From positions 3,162,001 to 3,226,000 of the forward strand of contig NZ_CP103371.1 in assembly GCF_024802625.1 (NCBI RefSeq): 64,000 nucleotides of DNA, in the 5' to 3' direction. Shown piece by piece: positions 42,463-52,309 of the stretch. The number at the start of each line of letters is the position of its first letter. Position 1 is the first letter of the stretch. Under the pieces are notes generated by a model. The model had not been told where the DNA came from. It saw only the letters and a program-made list of their open reading frames with translations, and ran no database searches. Origin of the DNA: Massilia sp. H6 (GTDB taxonomy: Bacteria > Pseudomonadota > Gammaproteobacteria > Burkholderiales > Burkholderiaceae_D). A program made the position numbers and the translations under genes.

Positions 42463-42753
42463 TTAAGCGTGGTGCAGGTCGGTGTACGGCAGCAGCGCGA
42501 GGTAGCGTGCGCGCTTGATCGCGGTGTCGACCTGGCGCTGGTAGTGCGCCTTGGTGCCGGTCAGGCGTGCCGGCATGATCTTGCCGTTTTCCTGGACGAA
42601 GTCCTTCAGGGTGTCGACGTCCTTGTAGTCGACCTGTTCCACGTTTGCAGCCGTGAAGCGGCAGAATTTCTTGCGCTTGAACAGCGGGTTTTGCTGTTTG
42701 CGCTTCAGTTTTTCTTTGGCTTTGTTTTTGTCGAACTTTTTACCGAATGCCAT
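42463..42753 (-). CDS. rpsR: 30S ribosomal protein S18
   Basis: A 96-residue basic protein. The core [20 protein letters not shown] and [20 protein letters not shown], then [12 protein letters not shown], are diagnostic of S18. The N-terminal extension is Lys-rich ([20 protein letters not shown]), as in other Burkholderiales. It lies between priB (46 bases upstream) and rplI. Confidence 0.98.
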   Translation of the reverse strand: MAFGKKFDKNKAKEKLKRKQQNPLFKRKKFCRFTAANVEQVDYKDVDTLKDFVQENGKIMPARLTGTKAHYQRQVDTAIKRARYLALLPYTDLHHA

Positions 42754-42799
42754 GTGAGGCTCCTGTATCTATCTAAATGTTGCCGTGCGGTCGGTTGAC

Positions 42800-43090
42800 C
42801 TATGCGGCACTGAAATCAATGATGTGAAACACCAGTGCTTTGCTGTTGCGGTTCTTCCTGGCCAAAAATCCGGTGAACTCGTAAGCCGCGCCCAGTTCAG
42901 CGCTGGCAAACCTGCCTGAAACCTCGCCCGCGGCCAGCGCGGGGACTTCAAACTCGACCAGCCTTGCAACCCTTGCCTCTTCCTGCTGCGAACTGTGCAT
43001 CAGGATGGCGCCCACGATGGGGACACCGGCCGGGGTGTAACGCAGTACGTCACGCTCGGCGATGGTCGCGATGAGCCTGAATTCGTTCAC
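42800..43090 (-). CDS. priB: Primosomal replication protein N (PriB)
   Basis: A 96-residue single-stranded-DNA-binding OB-fold protein of the replication-restart primosome. MNEFRLIATIAERDVLRYTP, then PIVGAILMHSSQQEEARVAR, and LARKNRNSKALVFHIIDFSA match PriB. The position between rpsF and rpsR is the conserved betaproteobacterial place. It begins 62 bases after the rpsF stop. Confidence 0.95.
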   Translation of the reverse strand: MNEFRLIATIAERDVLRYTPAGVPIVGAILMHSSQQEEARVARLVEFEVPALAAGEVSGRFASAELGAAYEFTGFLARKNRNSKALVFHIIDFSAA

Positions 43091-43152
43091 TGCGCGCTTT
43101 TACTGCGCTGGTTCACTGTGTCCTTGGATTGCCTGGAAAGACCTGTCAACAA

Positions 43153-43563
43153 TTAAGCAGCTGCCGGGGCCGGGGCTGCAGCAGCAGGTGCTGCCGCTGG
43201 TGCCGAGGCTTCAGCGCGGTGGCTCTTGGCTGCGTCTTCGCGCTGGACCGACTTCATCATCGGCGACGGTGCGGTTTCAGCTTTCTTCATCTTGACGGTC
43301 AGGTGACGCAGGACGGCATCGTTGAACTTGAATGCGGTTTCCAGCTCGACCAGGGTCTCGTTGTCGCACTCGATGTTCAGGCAGATGTAGTGGGCTTTTG
43401 GCAGCTTCTGGATCTGGTAAGCCATCTGACGACGGCCCCAGTCTTCGACGCGATGGATGTTACCGCCGCGGCTGGAGACCGTGGCTTTGTAACGCTCGAT
43501 CATCGCCGGGACCTGCTCGCTCTGGTCCGGGTGGACGATAAAAACGATTTCATAATGACGCAT
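43153..43563 (-). CDS. rpsF: 30S ribosomal protein S6
   Basis: A 136-residue protein. [20 protein letters not shown] and [20 protein letters not shown], then [20 protein letters not shown] are the S6 core. The C-terminal tail is long and Ala/Pro-rich ([19 protein letters not shown]), a known betaproteobacterial trait. AAGGAG nine bases upstream supports ATG 43563 over a longer frame. It is the first gene of the operon and is divergent from lexA. Confidence 0.97.
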   Translation of the reverse strand: MRHYEIVFIVHPDQSEQVPAMIERYKATVSSRGGNIHRVEDWGRRQMAYQIQKLPKAHYICLNIECDNETLVELETAFKFNDAVLRHLTVKMKKAETAPSPMMKSVQREDAAKSHRAEASAPAAAPAAAAPAPAAA

Positions 43564-43638
43564 GCAACACTCCTTAAGGACGTTTAAACAAATTGCCCAC
43601 CTCGGCGTCAAGACGAGTGTGGGAAGGGAAAGCCGGAC

Positions 43639-43644
43639 ATTATA
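43639..43644 (-). promoter_or_regulatory. Likely -10 box of the rpsF operon
   Basis: TATAAT on the minus strand, 76 bases upstream of the rpsF ATG. The -35 region is not clear. Confidence 0.4.
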
Positions 43645-43781
43645 GCCCGAAAACAGGCCGCTTGGGAAGCTCGGTGTTGTCCTGGCGAAGATGCAGCGGG
43701 CAATCGCGGCGCGCCCTGCACGACCGCATTGCACAATTTTTTTACACTTTTGCGGTATTTCCCCTTGCGCATACCGGAATA

Positions 43782-43797
43782 CTGTACAAAAATACAG
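43782..43797. promoter_or_regulatory. LexA (SOS) box upstream of lexA
   Basis: CTGTACAAAAATACAG is a perfect CTGT-N8-ACAG SOS operator, 33 bases before the lexA ATG, consistent with autorepression. Confidence 0.93.
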
Positions 43798-43830
43798 TCT
43801 ACTCACATAACGGATTGCCTTATCACACCC

Positions 43831-44463
43831 ATGCTCAAGCTCACCGCAAGGCAAGAACAGATCCTTAACCTGATCAAGGAAGCGATCGAGAACACCGGCT
43901 TCCCGCCAACCCGCGCGGAAATCGCGGCAGAGTTGGGCTTTCGCTCGGCCAATGCCGCCGAAGAACACCTGCAAGCGCTGGCGCGCAAGGGCGCGATCGA
44001 AATTTCACCGGGCACGTCGCGCGGCATCCGCCTGATCGGCGCTTCGGTCGAGCCAGTGCCGCTGGTGCCGGCGGCCCTCATGATGCCGCTGCCGCTGGTC
44101 GGCCGCGTCGCTGCCGGTTCGCCGATCCTTGCACAGGAACACGTCGAAGCGACCTATAACGTTGATGCTGCGATGTTTTCCGCGCGCCCCGACTTCTTAC
44201 TCAAGGTCAAGGGCTGGTCGATGCGCGACGCCGGCATCTGCGACGGCGACTTTCTGGCGGTCAAGAAGATCGACAGCGCCAAGAACGGCCAGATCGTGGT
44301 GGCCAGGCTGGGCGACGAAGTCACCGTCAAGCGCTACCGCAAGACTGGCAACCTGGTCGAGCTGCTGCCGGAAAACCCGGATTTCAAGGTGATCCAGGTC
44401 AGGCCCGAAGACGAGTTCGCGCTCGAGGGGCTGGCGGTGGGCTTGATGCGCAGCTGGCACTGA
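43831..44463 (+). CDS. lexA: LexA repressor
   Basis: A 210-residue SOS repressor. The winged helix-turn-helix is [20 protein letters not shown], then [20 protein letters not shown]. The self-cleavage bond is Ala-Gly in [11 protein letters not shown]. The catalytic Ser is in [18 protein letters not shown] and the Lys in [17 protein letters not shown]. RecA filaments trigger cleavage after DNA damage. ATG 43831 is the standard LexA start; a longer open frame upstream would read through the operator. It has its own SOS box. Confidence 0.98.
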   Translation: MLKLTARQEQILNLIKEAIENTGFPPTRAEIAAELGFRSANAAEEHLQALARKGAIEISPGTSRGIRLIGASVEPVPLVPAALMMPLPLVGRVAAGSPILAQEHVEATYNVDAAMFSARPDFLLKVKGWSMRDAGICDGDFLAVKKIDSAKNGQIVVARLGDEVTVKRYRKTGNLVELLPENPDFKVIQVRPEDEFALEGLAVGLMRSWH

Positions 44464-44498
44464 GCTCGCACTGAGCTGCGCTGCGCTGCGCAACCCCG

Positions 44499-44523
44499 GC
44501 CCCGGCCCTGTCCAGACCGGGGC
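44499..44523. terminator. GC-rich hairpin between convergent lexA and Sel1-repeat genes
   Basis: GCCCCGG and CCGGGGC form a 7-base stem with an 11-base loop, 36 bases after the lexA stop. No T-run follows in either direction, so termination is uncertain. Confidence 0.4.
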
Positions 44524-44569
44524 TGGATTGACCGCCACGAACCGCTCACTTACCCTGCCACTTGCCCTG

Positions 44570-45289
44570 TCACTTAGCCTTCTTCGCTTCCGAAGAACTC
44601 TTGACCATCGCATTGTGCTCCGCCACATAGGCCTCGGTCGCTGCCCGCCATGCCGCGAAATCGGCCAGCACCAGCTTTGAGTTCACCTTGGCTTCTTCGG
44701 TCAGGTTCGATTGCAGCTGCGTCAGGTAGACCGTCGATGCCGCGGTTTCGTCCTTGGTCATGAGCTTGGCGATGTCGGCCGGAATGCGCTTGGTCAGCGG
44801 CACCGCCGCGTTCAGGCTGGTGACAAACCTGTTATAGCATTCCTGCCAATTGGTAACGGCACCGCTGATCCGGTCGATGTCGGCGTTGATCTTGGACATT
44901 GCCGGAATGCGCGGGGCGACGCAGCGCAGTTCACCTGATTTCAGGTCTTCGCCGTCGTAGCCCTTGATCCAGTAATCGATGTCCTTGCGGCGCGCGACGC
45001 GCTGCGTCATCAGTTCGAGCGAAGCGATCGCCACCTTGTTGCCCTTGGCGGCCGATTTCTTGAACAACGCTTCGGCCCTGGCCTCGTCCACCTGCCCAGC
45101 TTCGCCATACCAGAACATCTGGCCCAGTGCCTGCTGCGCCTCGGGGTTGCCGGCATTGGCCAGCTTTGTGTATGCCTTCATCGCCGCGGCGTAATCCTTT
45201 TTGGCGAACGAAGCATGGGCATCTTCCAGTTCGCCGGCGAAAGCACTGGCGCAGAAAAAGAGGGAAAGGCAGAACAGCGTGGTCTTCAT
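44570..45289 (-). CDS. Secreted Sel1/TPR-repeat protein, 239 aa
   Basis: The signal peptide MKTTLFCLSLFFCASAFAGE is clear, so the protein is periplasmic. Residues 20-90 hold Sel1/TPR-like repeats: AHASFAKKDYAAAMKAYTKL, then NAGNPEAQQALGQMFWYGEA, then ARAEALFKKSAAKGNKVAIA. The C-terminal part (about 105-239) is helical with two cysteines (ELRCVAPRIP and WQECYNRF) that could form a disulfide, and ends with a Lys-rich tail. I do not recognise a named function. The gene is convergent with lexA and stands alone. Confidence 0.8.
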   Translation of the reverse strand: MKTTLFCLSLFFCASAFAGELEDAHASFAKKDYAAAMKAYTKLANAGNPEAQQALGQMFWYGEAGQVDEARAEALFKKSAAKGNKVAIASLELMTQRVARRKDIDYWIKGYDGEDLKSGELRCVAPRIPAMSKINADIDRISGAVTNWQECYNRFVTSLNAAVPLTKRIPADIAKLMTKDETAASTVYLTQLQSNLTEEAKVNSKLVLADFAAWRAATEAYVAEHNAMVKSSSEAKKAK

Positions 45290-45378
45290 GGTCGCTTACG
45301 GGTGAGGAATCGAATCCCCATCATAGCGGCATTCGGGCTTGCCGCTCAACCGCTGAAACAAAAACCGGCGGCGCCGCT

Positions 45379-46614
45379 CTACTGATCGAGCGCCTGGCGA
45401 AAATCGTTCAACAGGTCGTCGGTGTCCTCGATGCCGACCGAGACCCGGATCAGCGACTCGGCAATGCCCATGCTGGCGCGGCGCTCGGCGCCCATCTCGA
45501 AGAAGATCGTGTGCGCTACCGGGATCACCAGGGTGCGGGTATCGCCCAGGTTGCTCGCTGCGATGCCCAGTTGCAGGCGGTTCAGGTAATCGAAAGGGTC
45601 GATCGCATCGACCAGCTCGAAACTGAGCAGCGAGCCGCCAGCACGAAACAGCGCTTGCGCGATGCCGTGCTGCGCATGCGAAGCCAGCCCGGGATAATGG
45701 ACTGCAGCGACCCGCACGTCGCCTTCCAGCATTCGCGCCAGCGCCAGCGCGTTGCTACTGGTGCGCTCCATTCGCAGCGCCAGCGTTTCGGCGCCGATGG
45801 CGATGTGGTGGGCTGCCTCCGGCCCCAGCGCCGCGCCGAAGTCGCGCAGGGCTTTCGCGCGCAGCTGGGCCAGGCCTTGCGCCTGGCTTGGCTGCTTGCG
45901 AAAGTTGGGCGCGATATGCGGATAGCTGCTCCAGTCGAACTCACCGGTATCGGTCAGCGCGCCACCCAGCGCGTTGCCATGGCCGCCGATCGACTTGGTC
46001 AGCGAATTGACTACCAGGCCCGCCCCGACCGCCTTGGGACGGAACAGGTAGGGCGTGGTCATGGTGTTGTCGACCACATACAGGATGCCGCGCTCGCGGC
46101 ACAGCTGGCCGATTCGGGCCAGGTCGGCCACCTGGGTGCGCGGATTGGCAATGGTCTCGACGAAGACCATGCGCGTTTCGGGCCTGAGCACCGCTTCCAC
46201 GTTGGCGGCATCGGTGGCGTCGACAAAGTCCACGTCCACGCCCTGGCCGGCCACCGTCTGCCACAGGCTGTTGGTGTTCCCAAACAGAAAGGACGAGGAC
46301 ACGATATGGTCGCCGCTGCGCAGCAGCGCCTGGAACAGCGCGCCGATCGCGCCCATGCCGGTGGCGAAGCACAGCGTACCGACGCCGCCTTCCATCTTGC
46401 TGATCTTGTCCTCGAGCGCGCTGACGGTAGGGTTGCCCTGGCGGCCATAACGAAAGCCCGGCTCCTTGCCCTGGAAGACCGAGGCCAGCTGGCGCGCATC
46501 GGTATAGCCGAAGGCGACCGAAGTATGCACCGGCTTGTGTAGCGAGCCTTGCTCGATCGCCTTGCGGCGATCGCTGTGCAAGATGGTGGTGGTAAAGCCG
46601 TACTTATCGCTCAT
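45379..46614 (-). CDS. Cys/Met-metabolism PLP-dependent enzyme (cystathionine gamma-synthase family)
   Basis: A 411-residue enzyme. FRYGRQGNPTVSALEDKISK with the PLP-phosphate Tyr/Arg, VDNTMTTPYLFRPKAVGAGL (the PLP Asp), and the lysine in VVNSLTKSIGGHGNALGG are visible. The place directly after purF is where MetZ (O-succinylhomoserine sulfhydrylase) is found in related bacteria. However, the N-terminus MSDKYGFTTTILHSDRRKAI differs from the classical MetZ form I know, so I leave the symbol blank. It should act in gamma-replacement or elimination on a homoserine ester, for methionine synthesis or sulfur recycling. It begins 10 bases after the purF stop. Confidence 0.88.
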   Translation of the reverse strand: MSDKYGFTTTILHSDRRKAIEQGSLHKPVHTSVAFGYTDARQLASVFQGKEPGFRYGRQGNPTVSALEDKISKMEGGVGTLCFATGMGAIGALFQALLRSGDHIVSSSFLFGNTNSLWQTVAGQGVDVDFVDATDAANVEAVLRPETRMVFVETIANPRTQVADLARIGQLCRERGILYVVDNTMTTPYLFRPKAVGAGLVVNSLTKSIGGHGNALGGALTDTGEFDWSSYPHIAPNFRKQPSQAQGLAQLRAKALRDFGAALGPEAAHHIAIGAETLALRMERTSSNALALARMLEGDVRVAAVHYPGLASHAQHGIAQALFRAGGSLLSFELVDAIDPFDYLNRLQLGIAASNLGDTRTLVIPVAHTIFFEMGAERRASMGIAESLIRVSVGIEDTDDLLNDFRQALDQ

Positions 46615-46624
46615 GCGGGCAACC

Positions 46625-48145
46625 TCAATCGGCTGGCGAAGCGTTCAGGTGCAGGTGCGTGGTCACGTCATCCTCTGCGCGCCGCGGGCTCGGCTTGTGG
46701 CGCGCCGACTCCAGGCGGTCGAGATATTCCGGGGTCACGTCGCCGGTGACATACACACCGTCGAAGCACGAAGCCTCGAAGTTCTTCAAGGCCGGATTGA
46801 CGTCGGAAATCGCCCGCTTGAGTGCGTCGATGTCCTGGTACACCAGGCGGTCGGCGGTGATCTCGCGGCACACTTCTTCGGTGGTGCGGCCATGCGCGAT
46901 CAGTTCGTCGCGGGTGGGCATGTCGATGCCATACACGTTCGCGTAGAGCACAGGCGGCGCGGCCGAGGCGAAGAACACCTTGCGCGCACCGGCTTCGCGC
47001 GCCATCTGCACGATTTCACGGCTGGTGGTACCGCGCACGATCGAGTCGTCGACCAGCAGCACGTTCTTGTCCTTGAACTCGGACACGATGGCGTTGAGCT
47101 TCTGGCGCACCGACTTCTTGCGCATGCCCTGCCCCGGCATGATGAAGGTGCGGCCGATATAGCGGTTCTTGATGAATCCTTCGCGGTATTCGATACCAAG
47201 CTTGAGCGCCAACTGGATCGCGGCCGGGCGCGACGAATCGGGAATCGGCATGACCACGTCGATTTCGCCGTCCGGAATCTCGGCGCGCACCTTGTCGGCC
47301 AGGTATTCGCCCATGCGCAGGCGGGTGGCGTAGACCGAGGCTCCGTCGATCACCGAGTCCGGGCGCGCCAGGTAGACGTATTCGAAGGCGCACGGATTGA
47401 GCGACGGATTTTCGGCACACTGCCGCTCCGACAGGTTGCCGTCGTTGTCGATGAAGACCGCCTCGCCCGGCGCGATGTCGCGCATGAAGCGAAAGCCCAG
47501 GCCTTCCAGCGCCACCGACTCGCTGGCCACCAGATATTCGGTTCCGCCGTCGGTTTCGTTCATGCCTATGCACAGCGGACGAATCCCGAACGGGTCACGG
47601 AAGGCCAGCATGCCGTGGCCAGAAATCTGCGCCACCACCGCATAGGCGCCACGCACCCGGCGATGCACCGCGGCGACCGCCTTGAAGACGGCATCGGTAT
47701 CGAGGTTGAAGCCGTCGGCCGCTTCCTGGATTTCGTGCGCGAGCACGTTGAGCAGCACTTCGGAGTCGGAATCGGTATTGATGTGGCGCCGGTCGTTACG
47801 GAACAGCTCTTCCTTGAGCACTGCCTGGTTGGTCAGGTTGCCGTTGTGCGCCAGCGTGATGCCGAACGGTGCATTGACATAGAAAGGCTGGGCTTCTTCC
47901 TCGCTCGACGAACCGGCCGTGGGGTAGCGGCAATGGCCGATACCGGTATTGCCTTGCAGCGAGCGCATATTGCGGGTACGGAACACGTCGCGGACCAGGC
48001 CATTGGCCTTGTACATCGAGAACATGCTGCTGTGATTGGTCGCAATGCCCGCCGCATCCTGGCCGCGGTGCTGCAGCAGCAGCAACGCGTCATACAAGAG
48101 CTGGTTGACGGGATTGTGCGAGACGACGCCGACGATGCCACACAT
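46625..48145 (-). CDS. purF: Amidophosphoribosyltransferase
   Basis: A 506-residue enzyme that commits PRPP to purine synthesis. After the initiator Met is the N-terminal nucleophile Cys ([20 protein letters not shown]). The glutaminase half has [20 protein letters not shown]; the PRPP site is [20 protein letters not shown]. Length is normal. It lies between cvpA (62 bases upstream) and the Cys/Met enzyme gene. Confidence 0.98.
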   Translation of the reverse strand: MCGIVGVVSHNPVNQLLYDALLLLQHRGQDAAGIATNHSSMFSMYKANGLVRDVFRTRNMRSLQGNTGIGHCRYPTAGSSSEEEAQPFYVNAPFGITLAHNGNLTNQAVLKEELFRNDRRHINTDSDSEVLLNVLAHEIQEAADGFNLDTDAVFKAVAAVHRRVRGAYAVVAQISGHGMLAFRDPFGIRPLCIGMNETDGGTEYLVASESVALEGLGFRFMRDIAPGEAVFIDNDGNLSERQCAENPSLNPCAFEYVYLARPDSVIDGASVYATRLRMGEYLADKVRAEIPDGEIDVVMPIPDSSRPAAIQLALKLGIEYREGFIKNRYIGRTFIMPGQGMRKKSVRQKLNAIVSEFKDKNVLLVDDSIVRGTTSREIVQMAREAGARKVFFASAAPPVLYANVYGIDMPTRDELIAHGRTTEEVCREITADRLVYQDIDALKRAISDVNPALKNFEASCFDGVYVTGDVTPEYLDRLESARHKPSPRRAEDDVTTHLHLNASPAD

Positions 48146-48207
48146 GGTGCGCTCCTAAAGCTGGACTGCTGATTTTACAAAAATAAATACAAGAAAATTC
48201 GGTCACT

Positions 48208-48705
48208 TCAATACTTCACGTGCTGTGCCAGCGCGGCGGGCAAGAACGGCTTGACCGTGCGCGCCCCGGTCTCCGCCATCGGCGAAAGCAGCGCATTTCT
48301 CCAGAAATCCTGTTGCGGGATGGCTGTCATCCCAGACAATATGACGGCGGCAAGCACAATCACAATGCCCCGCGCCAGTCCGAACAGGCCGCCCAGGCCC
48401 CGGTCCGCCAGGCTCAGGCCGCTGGCGGTGATGACGGCGCCAATCGCCAGTGACAGCAGGCCCATCAGTATGCGCACGCCCAGGAAAAGAATGACAAAGG
48501 CCGCGATCAGGCGCGCTGTCTCGCCGGACACCAGTTCCGGCAGCAGCGGGGCCAGCCTGGCGCCGTACATATTGGCCACCACGAAGGCCACCACCCAGCC
48601 CAGCAAGGAAAGAATCTCCTTCACCAGGCCGCGCAAAGTGGAAATAATGACCGACGAAATGAGGACAAACAAGACCAGGTAATCGAAAATCGTCACGCCG
48701 TGCAA
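48208..48705 (-). CDS. cvpA: CvpA family membrane protein
   Basis: A 165-residue protein with four hydrophobic segments, at about residues 7-25, 29-47, 62-85 and 103-125. The pattern FDYLVLFVLISSVIISTLRG, then EILSLLGWVVAFVVANMYG, is typical of CvpA (colicin V production protein). Its role is not settled; it affects envelope homeostasis and is encoded before purF in many proteobacteria, as here. A GTG at 48696 is an alternative start. Confidence 0.92.
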   Translation of the reverse strand: MHGVTIFDYLVLFVLISSVIISTLRGLVKEILSLLGWVVAFVVANMYGARLAPLLPELVSGETARLIAAFVILFLGVRILMGLLSLAIGAVITASGLSLADRGLGGLFGLARGIVIVLAAVILSGMTAIPQQDFWRNALLSPMAETGARTVKPFLPAALAQHVKY

Positions 48706-48712
48706 CCTTGCA

Positions 48713-49636
48713 TCAGAGCGGCACCAGCGTGCCCGACAGGCCCATGGCGATCAGCTTGGACCGGATCTGCTCGCCTTCTTCCTTGGTGTAGGGCCCCACC
48801 CGCACACGGATCAGTTCACCGGATTTCTGGGTGAACGACGACACGCCGGCTGCGCGCAAGCGGCCCTGCAGCTCGGTCACTTTCGCTTCGGTCGCGAGCG
48901 CGGCGACCTGCACCACGTATTTCTGGGTCGGGCCTTCGGCCTTGACCACTGGCTGCCCCTCGAGGATCGCGATCGCGCGCGCGGCATCGTCGCGGACGGC
49001 TTTCGGTGCTTCCTTGGGCGGCAATGTGATGAATTTTTCCGTCGGCCTGGCCGCGGCCTTCGCTTCCAGGTCGGCCGCCTTCGGATGGATTTCGGCGACG
49101 GTTGGCTGCTTCGGCTCGGGCTTCGGCTCGGGCTTGACTACTGCCGGCACTCGCGCGGCGGCTGTGTCGATGGTGCGCATCGGCGGCGGGTCGGCAGGTT
49201 CGGCCGCGATCTGCGCAGCCGCTGGCGCTCCCGCGTCAAGGCCGGCCTCAAAACCGGCGTCGGCCGGGTCGACGATTTCTTCGTCGTTGTCGACGCTGGC
49301 GGCGGCCGGCACCGGCAGCGGCGCTACCTTGTCCCGGGACGGTATGTTGATCGCGATATCGGTGCCGAGCGGCTTGGGCTCGGAATCGAGCAGCATCGGC
49401 AAGCCGACCGCTGCCGCGAGCGCCAGTGCCACCGCGCCGACCAGGCGCCGGCGTGCGCGCTTTTTCTCGGGAAGGACAGGATCGGGCGCGCGGCTGCGGC
49501 GCGCTCCTTCGCCGGCGTGCGTCGCACGCTTGGCGCGGGCGCGCTCGCCGTAGGCGGCATCGTCGTCCTTGACGAAATGGCCGCTGTCGCGGACCGTGTC
49601 TTGCTTGTTATTGCTGCCGAACGAGAACAAGCCCAT
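48713..49636 (-). CDS. dedD: SPOR-domain protein, DedD type
   Basis: A 307-residue protein. The N-terminal cytoplasmic part is highly charged (AYGERARAKRATHAGEGARR), a single membrane helix (RRLVGAVALALAAAVGLPML) is near residue 65, then comes a Pro/Ala/Glu-rich periplasmic linker. The C-terminal SPOR domain is about residues 230-307 (YVVQVAALATEAKVTELQGR, then IRVRVGPYTKEEGEQIRSKL), which binds denuded septal peptidoglycan. It lies between folC and cvpA, as in other Burkholderiales, and is the usual DedD of division. Confidence 0.93.
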   Translation of the reverse strand: MGLFSFGSNNKQDTVRDSGHFVKDDDAAYGERARAKRATHAGEGARRSRAPDPVLPEKKRARRRLVGAVALALAAAVGLPMLLDSEPKPLGTDIAINIPSRDKVAPLPVPAAASVDNDEEIVDPADAGFEAGLDAGAPAAAQIAAEPADPPPMRTIDTAAARVPAVVKPEPKPEPKQPTVAEIHPKAADLEAKAAARPTEKFITLPPKEAPKAVRDDAARAIAILEGQPVVKAEGPTQKYVVQVAALATEAKVTELQGRLRAAGVSSFTQKSGELIRVRVGPYTKEEGEQIRSKLIAMGLSGTLVPL

Positions 49637-49647
49637 GCGTTTGAGTA

Positions 49648-50946
49648 TCAGTGTAGAGAGGATTTACGGGCCGCCATCACGCCGGCGACCGTATAGAACG
49701 AGCCAAAGACCACAATTCTATCATTCTCCCCTGCCCGGCTCACCGCATTCGCATATGCCTCGGCCACACTGGCGAAGGCGCCGACCGAAAAATCGTCTTC
49801 TTTCGCGCCCGCGGGCTTGAGCCGCGCGAGTTTTTCCGCCAGCTGCGCCGGTTCGCTCGACCTGGGCGACGGCAGCGCGCTCACGCACCAATGGTCGATG
49901 TATTGCGCCATCGGGGCGATCACGGCGTCGATGTCCTTGTCTTGCATGATGCCGAATACCGCGTAGGTATAGCGATGAAAGCCCATGTTGCCGAGATTCT
50001 GCGCGAGAGTCGCGCTGGCATGCGCGTTGTGGGCGACGTCGAGCACCTGGGTCGGGCGCCCCGGCAATACCTGGAAGCGGCCCGGCAGTTCGACCAGAGC
50101 CAGGCCCGCGCGCACTTCTTGTGCGCCGCAAGGCAGCTGCATGCGCAGCACTTCGAGCGCTGCCAGCGCAGCCGACGCGTTGAGCAGCTGGTTGGCGCCA
50201 CGCAGGGCCGGATAGGCCAGCGAATTGCGGCGCTGCCCGCGCCCGCCATAGCTCCATTGCTGCTGGTCGCCCTGGTAGTTGAAATCGCGCCCCAGCAGCC
50301 ACAGGTCGGCGCCGATGGCTTCGGCGTGATCGATCAGCGACTGCGGGGGGACCGGGTCGCTGCAGATCGCCGTTTTCCCGGCCCGGAAAATACCGGCCTT
50401 CTCGAAGCCGATTTTTTCGCGCGTGTCGCCAAGGTAGTCGGTATGGTCGATGTCGACGCTGGTGACGATCGCCACGTCGGCGTCGATCACATTGACCGCG
50501 TCCAAGCGCCCGCCAAGACCGACTTCGAGGATCGCGACGTCGACATTCGACTGCGAAATCAGGTGCATGATCGCGAGCGTGGTGAACTCGAAATAGGTCA
50601 GCGCCACTTCGCCGCGCACGGCTTCGACCGCATCGAAGGCCGCCACTAGCGCAGCGTCGGTGGCCAGCTCGCCGTTAATGCGGGCACGCTCGTTAAAGTC
50701 CAGGAAGTGCGGCTTGATATACAGGCCCACGCGGTAGCCGCATTGCAGCAGCATCGCTTCGAGCATGGCACAGGTCGATCCCTTGCCATTGGTGCCAGCC
50801 ACCATGATGACGGGGCAGGTAAAGGCCAGCTGCAGGCGCTCCTTGACGGCGCGCACGCGGTCGAGGCCCATGTCGATATGGGTTTCGGCATGGCGTGACT
50901 CGAGCAGCGCCAGCCAGTCGGGCAAGGTGGTGGGGAGTGTGGGCAT
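49648..50946 (-). CDS. folC: Bifunctional folylpolyglutamate synthase / dihydrofolate synthase
   Basis: A 432-residue Mur-ligase-fold enzyme. The P-loop is PVIMVAGTNGKGSTCAMLEA; the substrate loop LYIKPHFLDFNERARINGEL follows (folC commonly has SPHL here; this has KPHF), then VDIDHTDYLGDTREKIGFEK with the usual Mg/ATP residues. The C-terminal ligand domain starts around residue 290 (LPGRFQVLPGRPTQVLDVAH). It makes dihydrofolate and adds glutamates. ATG 50946 gives the normal MPTLPTTLPDWLALLESRHA start. It lies between accD and dedD. Confidence 0.96.
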   Translation of the reverse strand: MPTLPTTLPDWLALLESRHAETHIDMGLDRVRAVKERLQLAFTCPVIMVAGTNGKGSTCAMLEAMLLQCGYRVGLYIKPHFLDFNERARINGELATDAALVAAFDAVEAVRGEVALTYFEFTTLAIMHLISQSNVDVAILEVGLGGRLDAVNVIDADVAIVTSVDIDHTDYLGDTREKIGFEKAGIFRAGKTAICSDPVPPQSLIDHAEAIGADLWLLGRDFNYQGDQQQWSYGGRGQRRNSLAYPALRGANQLLNASAALAALEVLRMQLPCGAQEVRAGLALVELPGRFQVLPGRPTQVLDVAHNAHASATLAQNLGNMGFHRYTYAVFGIMQDKDIDAVIAPMAQYIDHWCVSALPSPRSSEPAQLAEKLARLKPAGAKEDDFSVGAFASVAEAYANAVSRAGENDRIVVFGSFYTVAGVMAARKSSLH

Positions 50947-51042
50947 GGATGGGACGTCGGTATGCGAGCGAAGCGCGGAAACGGATGCGCGGTGCCGATG
51001 CGTGGGCATCGGCACCGCGAGCGGGATCAGGCGAGGACAGGA

Positions 51043-51915
51043 TCAGGCGATGACTTCGACCGCCTGGTTCTGCAACAGGGCCAGCAGGCGCGCGATTTCT
51101 TCGCGCATCTTGCGGCGGTCGACGATCATGTCGACGGCACCCTTCTGGACCAGGAACTCGGCGCGCTGGAAGCCTTCCGGCAGCTTTTCACGGACCGTGT
51201 TCTCGATCACGCGCGGGCCGGCAAAGCCGATCAGCGCCCGCGGCTCGGCAATGACGACGTCACCCATGAAGGCGAACGACGCAGACACGCCGCCCATGGT
51301 CGGGTCGGTCAGCACGCTAATGAAAGGCAGCTTCTTTTCCGACAGCTTGGTCAGCATGGACGTGGTTTTCGCCATCTGCAGCAGCGACAGCAGACCTTCC
51401 TGCATGCGCGCGCCACCGGTGGCGGTAATGCAGATGAATGGAACCTTTTGCTCGATCGCCACCTGGGCGCCTCGGGCGAAACGTTCGCCGACAACCGAAC
51501 CCATCGATCCACCCATGAATTCGAACTCGAAGCAGGCCACCACCACCGGCAAGCTCATGATCGAACCACCCTGGACGATCAGCGCATCGGTTTCACCGGT
51601 GGCTTCCATGGCCGCCTTCAAGCGGTCGGGATATTTCTTGCTGTCCTTGAACTTCAGGGTATCGACCGGCAGGGTTTCCTGTCCGATTTCATAACGTCCA
51701 CCCGCATCGAGCAGGCCATCGAGGCGCTCGCGGGCGCGAATACGCATGTGGTGGTCGCATTTCGGGCACACATGCAGGTTCGTCTCGAGGTCGGCACGGT
51801 ACAACACCACTTCGCATGAGGGGCACTTGACCCAGAGCCCTTCCGGCATGGTTTTGCGGTTGGCGGCATCGGAGCGCTGGATCCGTGGGGGCAGCAGTTT
51901 TTCTAGCCAACTCAT
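51043..51915 (-). CDS. accD: Acetyl-CoA carboxylase carboxyltransferase subunit beta
   Basis: A 290-residue subunit of the enzyme that makes malonyl-Co[21 protein letters not shown] begins the protein. The four-Cys zinc ribbon is [17 protein letters not shown] and then [18 protein letters not shown], residues 28-50. The crotonase-like core has [20 protein letters not shown] and [23 protein letters not shown] 51915 is the family start; the longer open frame extends into the repeat region. Confidence 0.97.
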   Translation of the reverse strand: MSWLEKLLPPRIQRSDAANRKTMPEGLWVKCPSCEVVLYRADLETNLHVCPKCDHHMRIRARERLDGLLDAGGRYEIGQETLPVDTLKFKDSKKYPDRLKAAMEATGETDALIVQGGSIMSLPVVVACFEFEFMGGSMGSVVGERFARGAQVAIEQKVPFICITATGGARMQEGLLSLLQMAKTTSMLTKLSEKKLPFISVLTDPTMGGVSASFAFMGDVVIAEPRALIGFAGPRVIENTVREKLPEGFQRAEFLVQKGAVDMIVDRRKMREEIARLLALLQNQAVEVIA

Positions 51916-52027
51916 CTTTTCTCCTTGCGGCAGTTCTTCGAAGTGGCCGTAGTGTAGCCGCTCACGCCCCACTTGTCGAATCCTGTCTGGCCACCAATAA
52001 GCATATCGACATCCCCCAAACATCCGT

Positions 52028-52088
52028 AGGGTCAGAGTTGATTTGTTGGGCAATTTCCTAAAATTTCCCACAATTCGACTCTGACCCT
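52028..52088. repeat. 61-bp palindromic repeat, unit 1
   Basis: Begins AGGGTCAGAGTT and ends GACTCTGACCCT, so the ends are inverted repeats of each other. The inner part has TTTCCCACAATTCGAC, shared with units 2-4. Confidence 0.9.
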
Positions 52089-52122
52089 AATTGTCTAATA
52101 GCAGCATTAAATCAAAACAACT

Positions 52123-52183
52123 GGGGTCAGAGTCAAATTGCAGGAAACTTGCAAACGTTTCCCAATAATTCGACTCTGACCCT
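52123..52183. repeat. 61-bp palindromic repeat, unit 2
   Basis: GGGGTCAGAGTCAAATTGCA at the left and CCAATAATTCGACTCTGACC at the right; same orientation as unit 1. Confidence 0.92.
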
Positions 52184-52309
52184 AATTATCTGCCAACCTG
52201 CCAGCCGCGAACGCCGTGCCAACAAATGCCGCTGCGGCATTGAGGGCTTGCGCCAGGAGCTGGGGGAAGCTGAGCTTGCCAACACCCTAGCGAGTGCGAA
52301 AAAACAATC
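52184..52309. other. Spacer between repeat units 2 and 3, GC-richer than the repeats
   Basis: This 126-base piece is GC-richer than the repeats around it and resembles coding DNA. Read on the plus strand in the frame open from 52149 it gives RERRANKCRCGIEGLRQELG then EAELANTLASAKK. It may be a remnant of a gene or of a larger mobile unit. I do not recognise the protein. Confidence 0.35.

Noticed and set aside
46535-48172. A 545-codon plus-strand open frame
   Set aside because: Antisense to purF; purF is certain from its catalytic and PRPP motifs.
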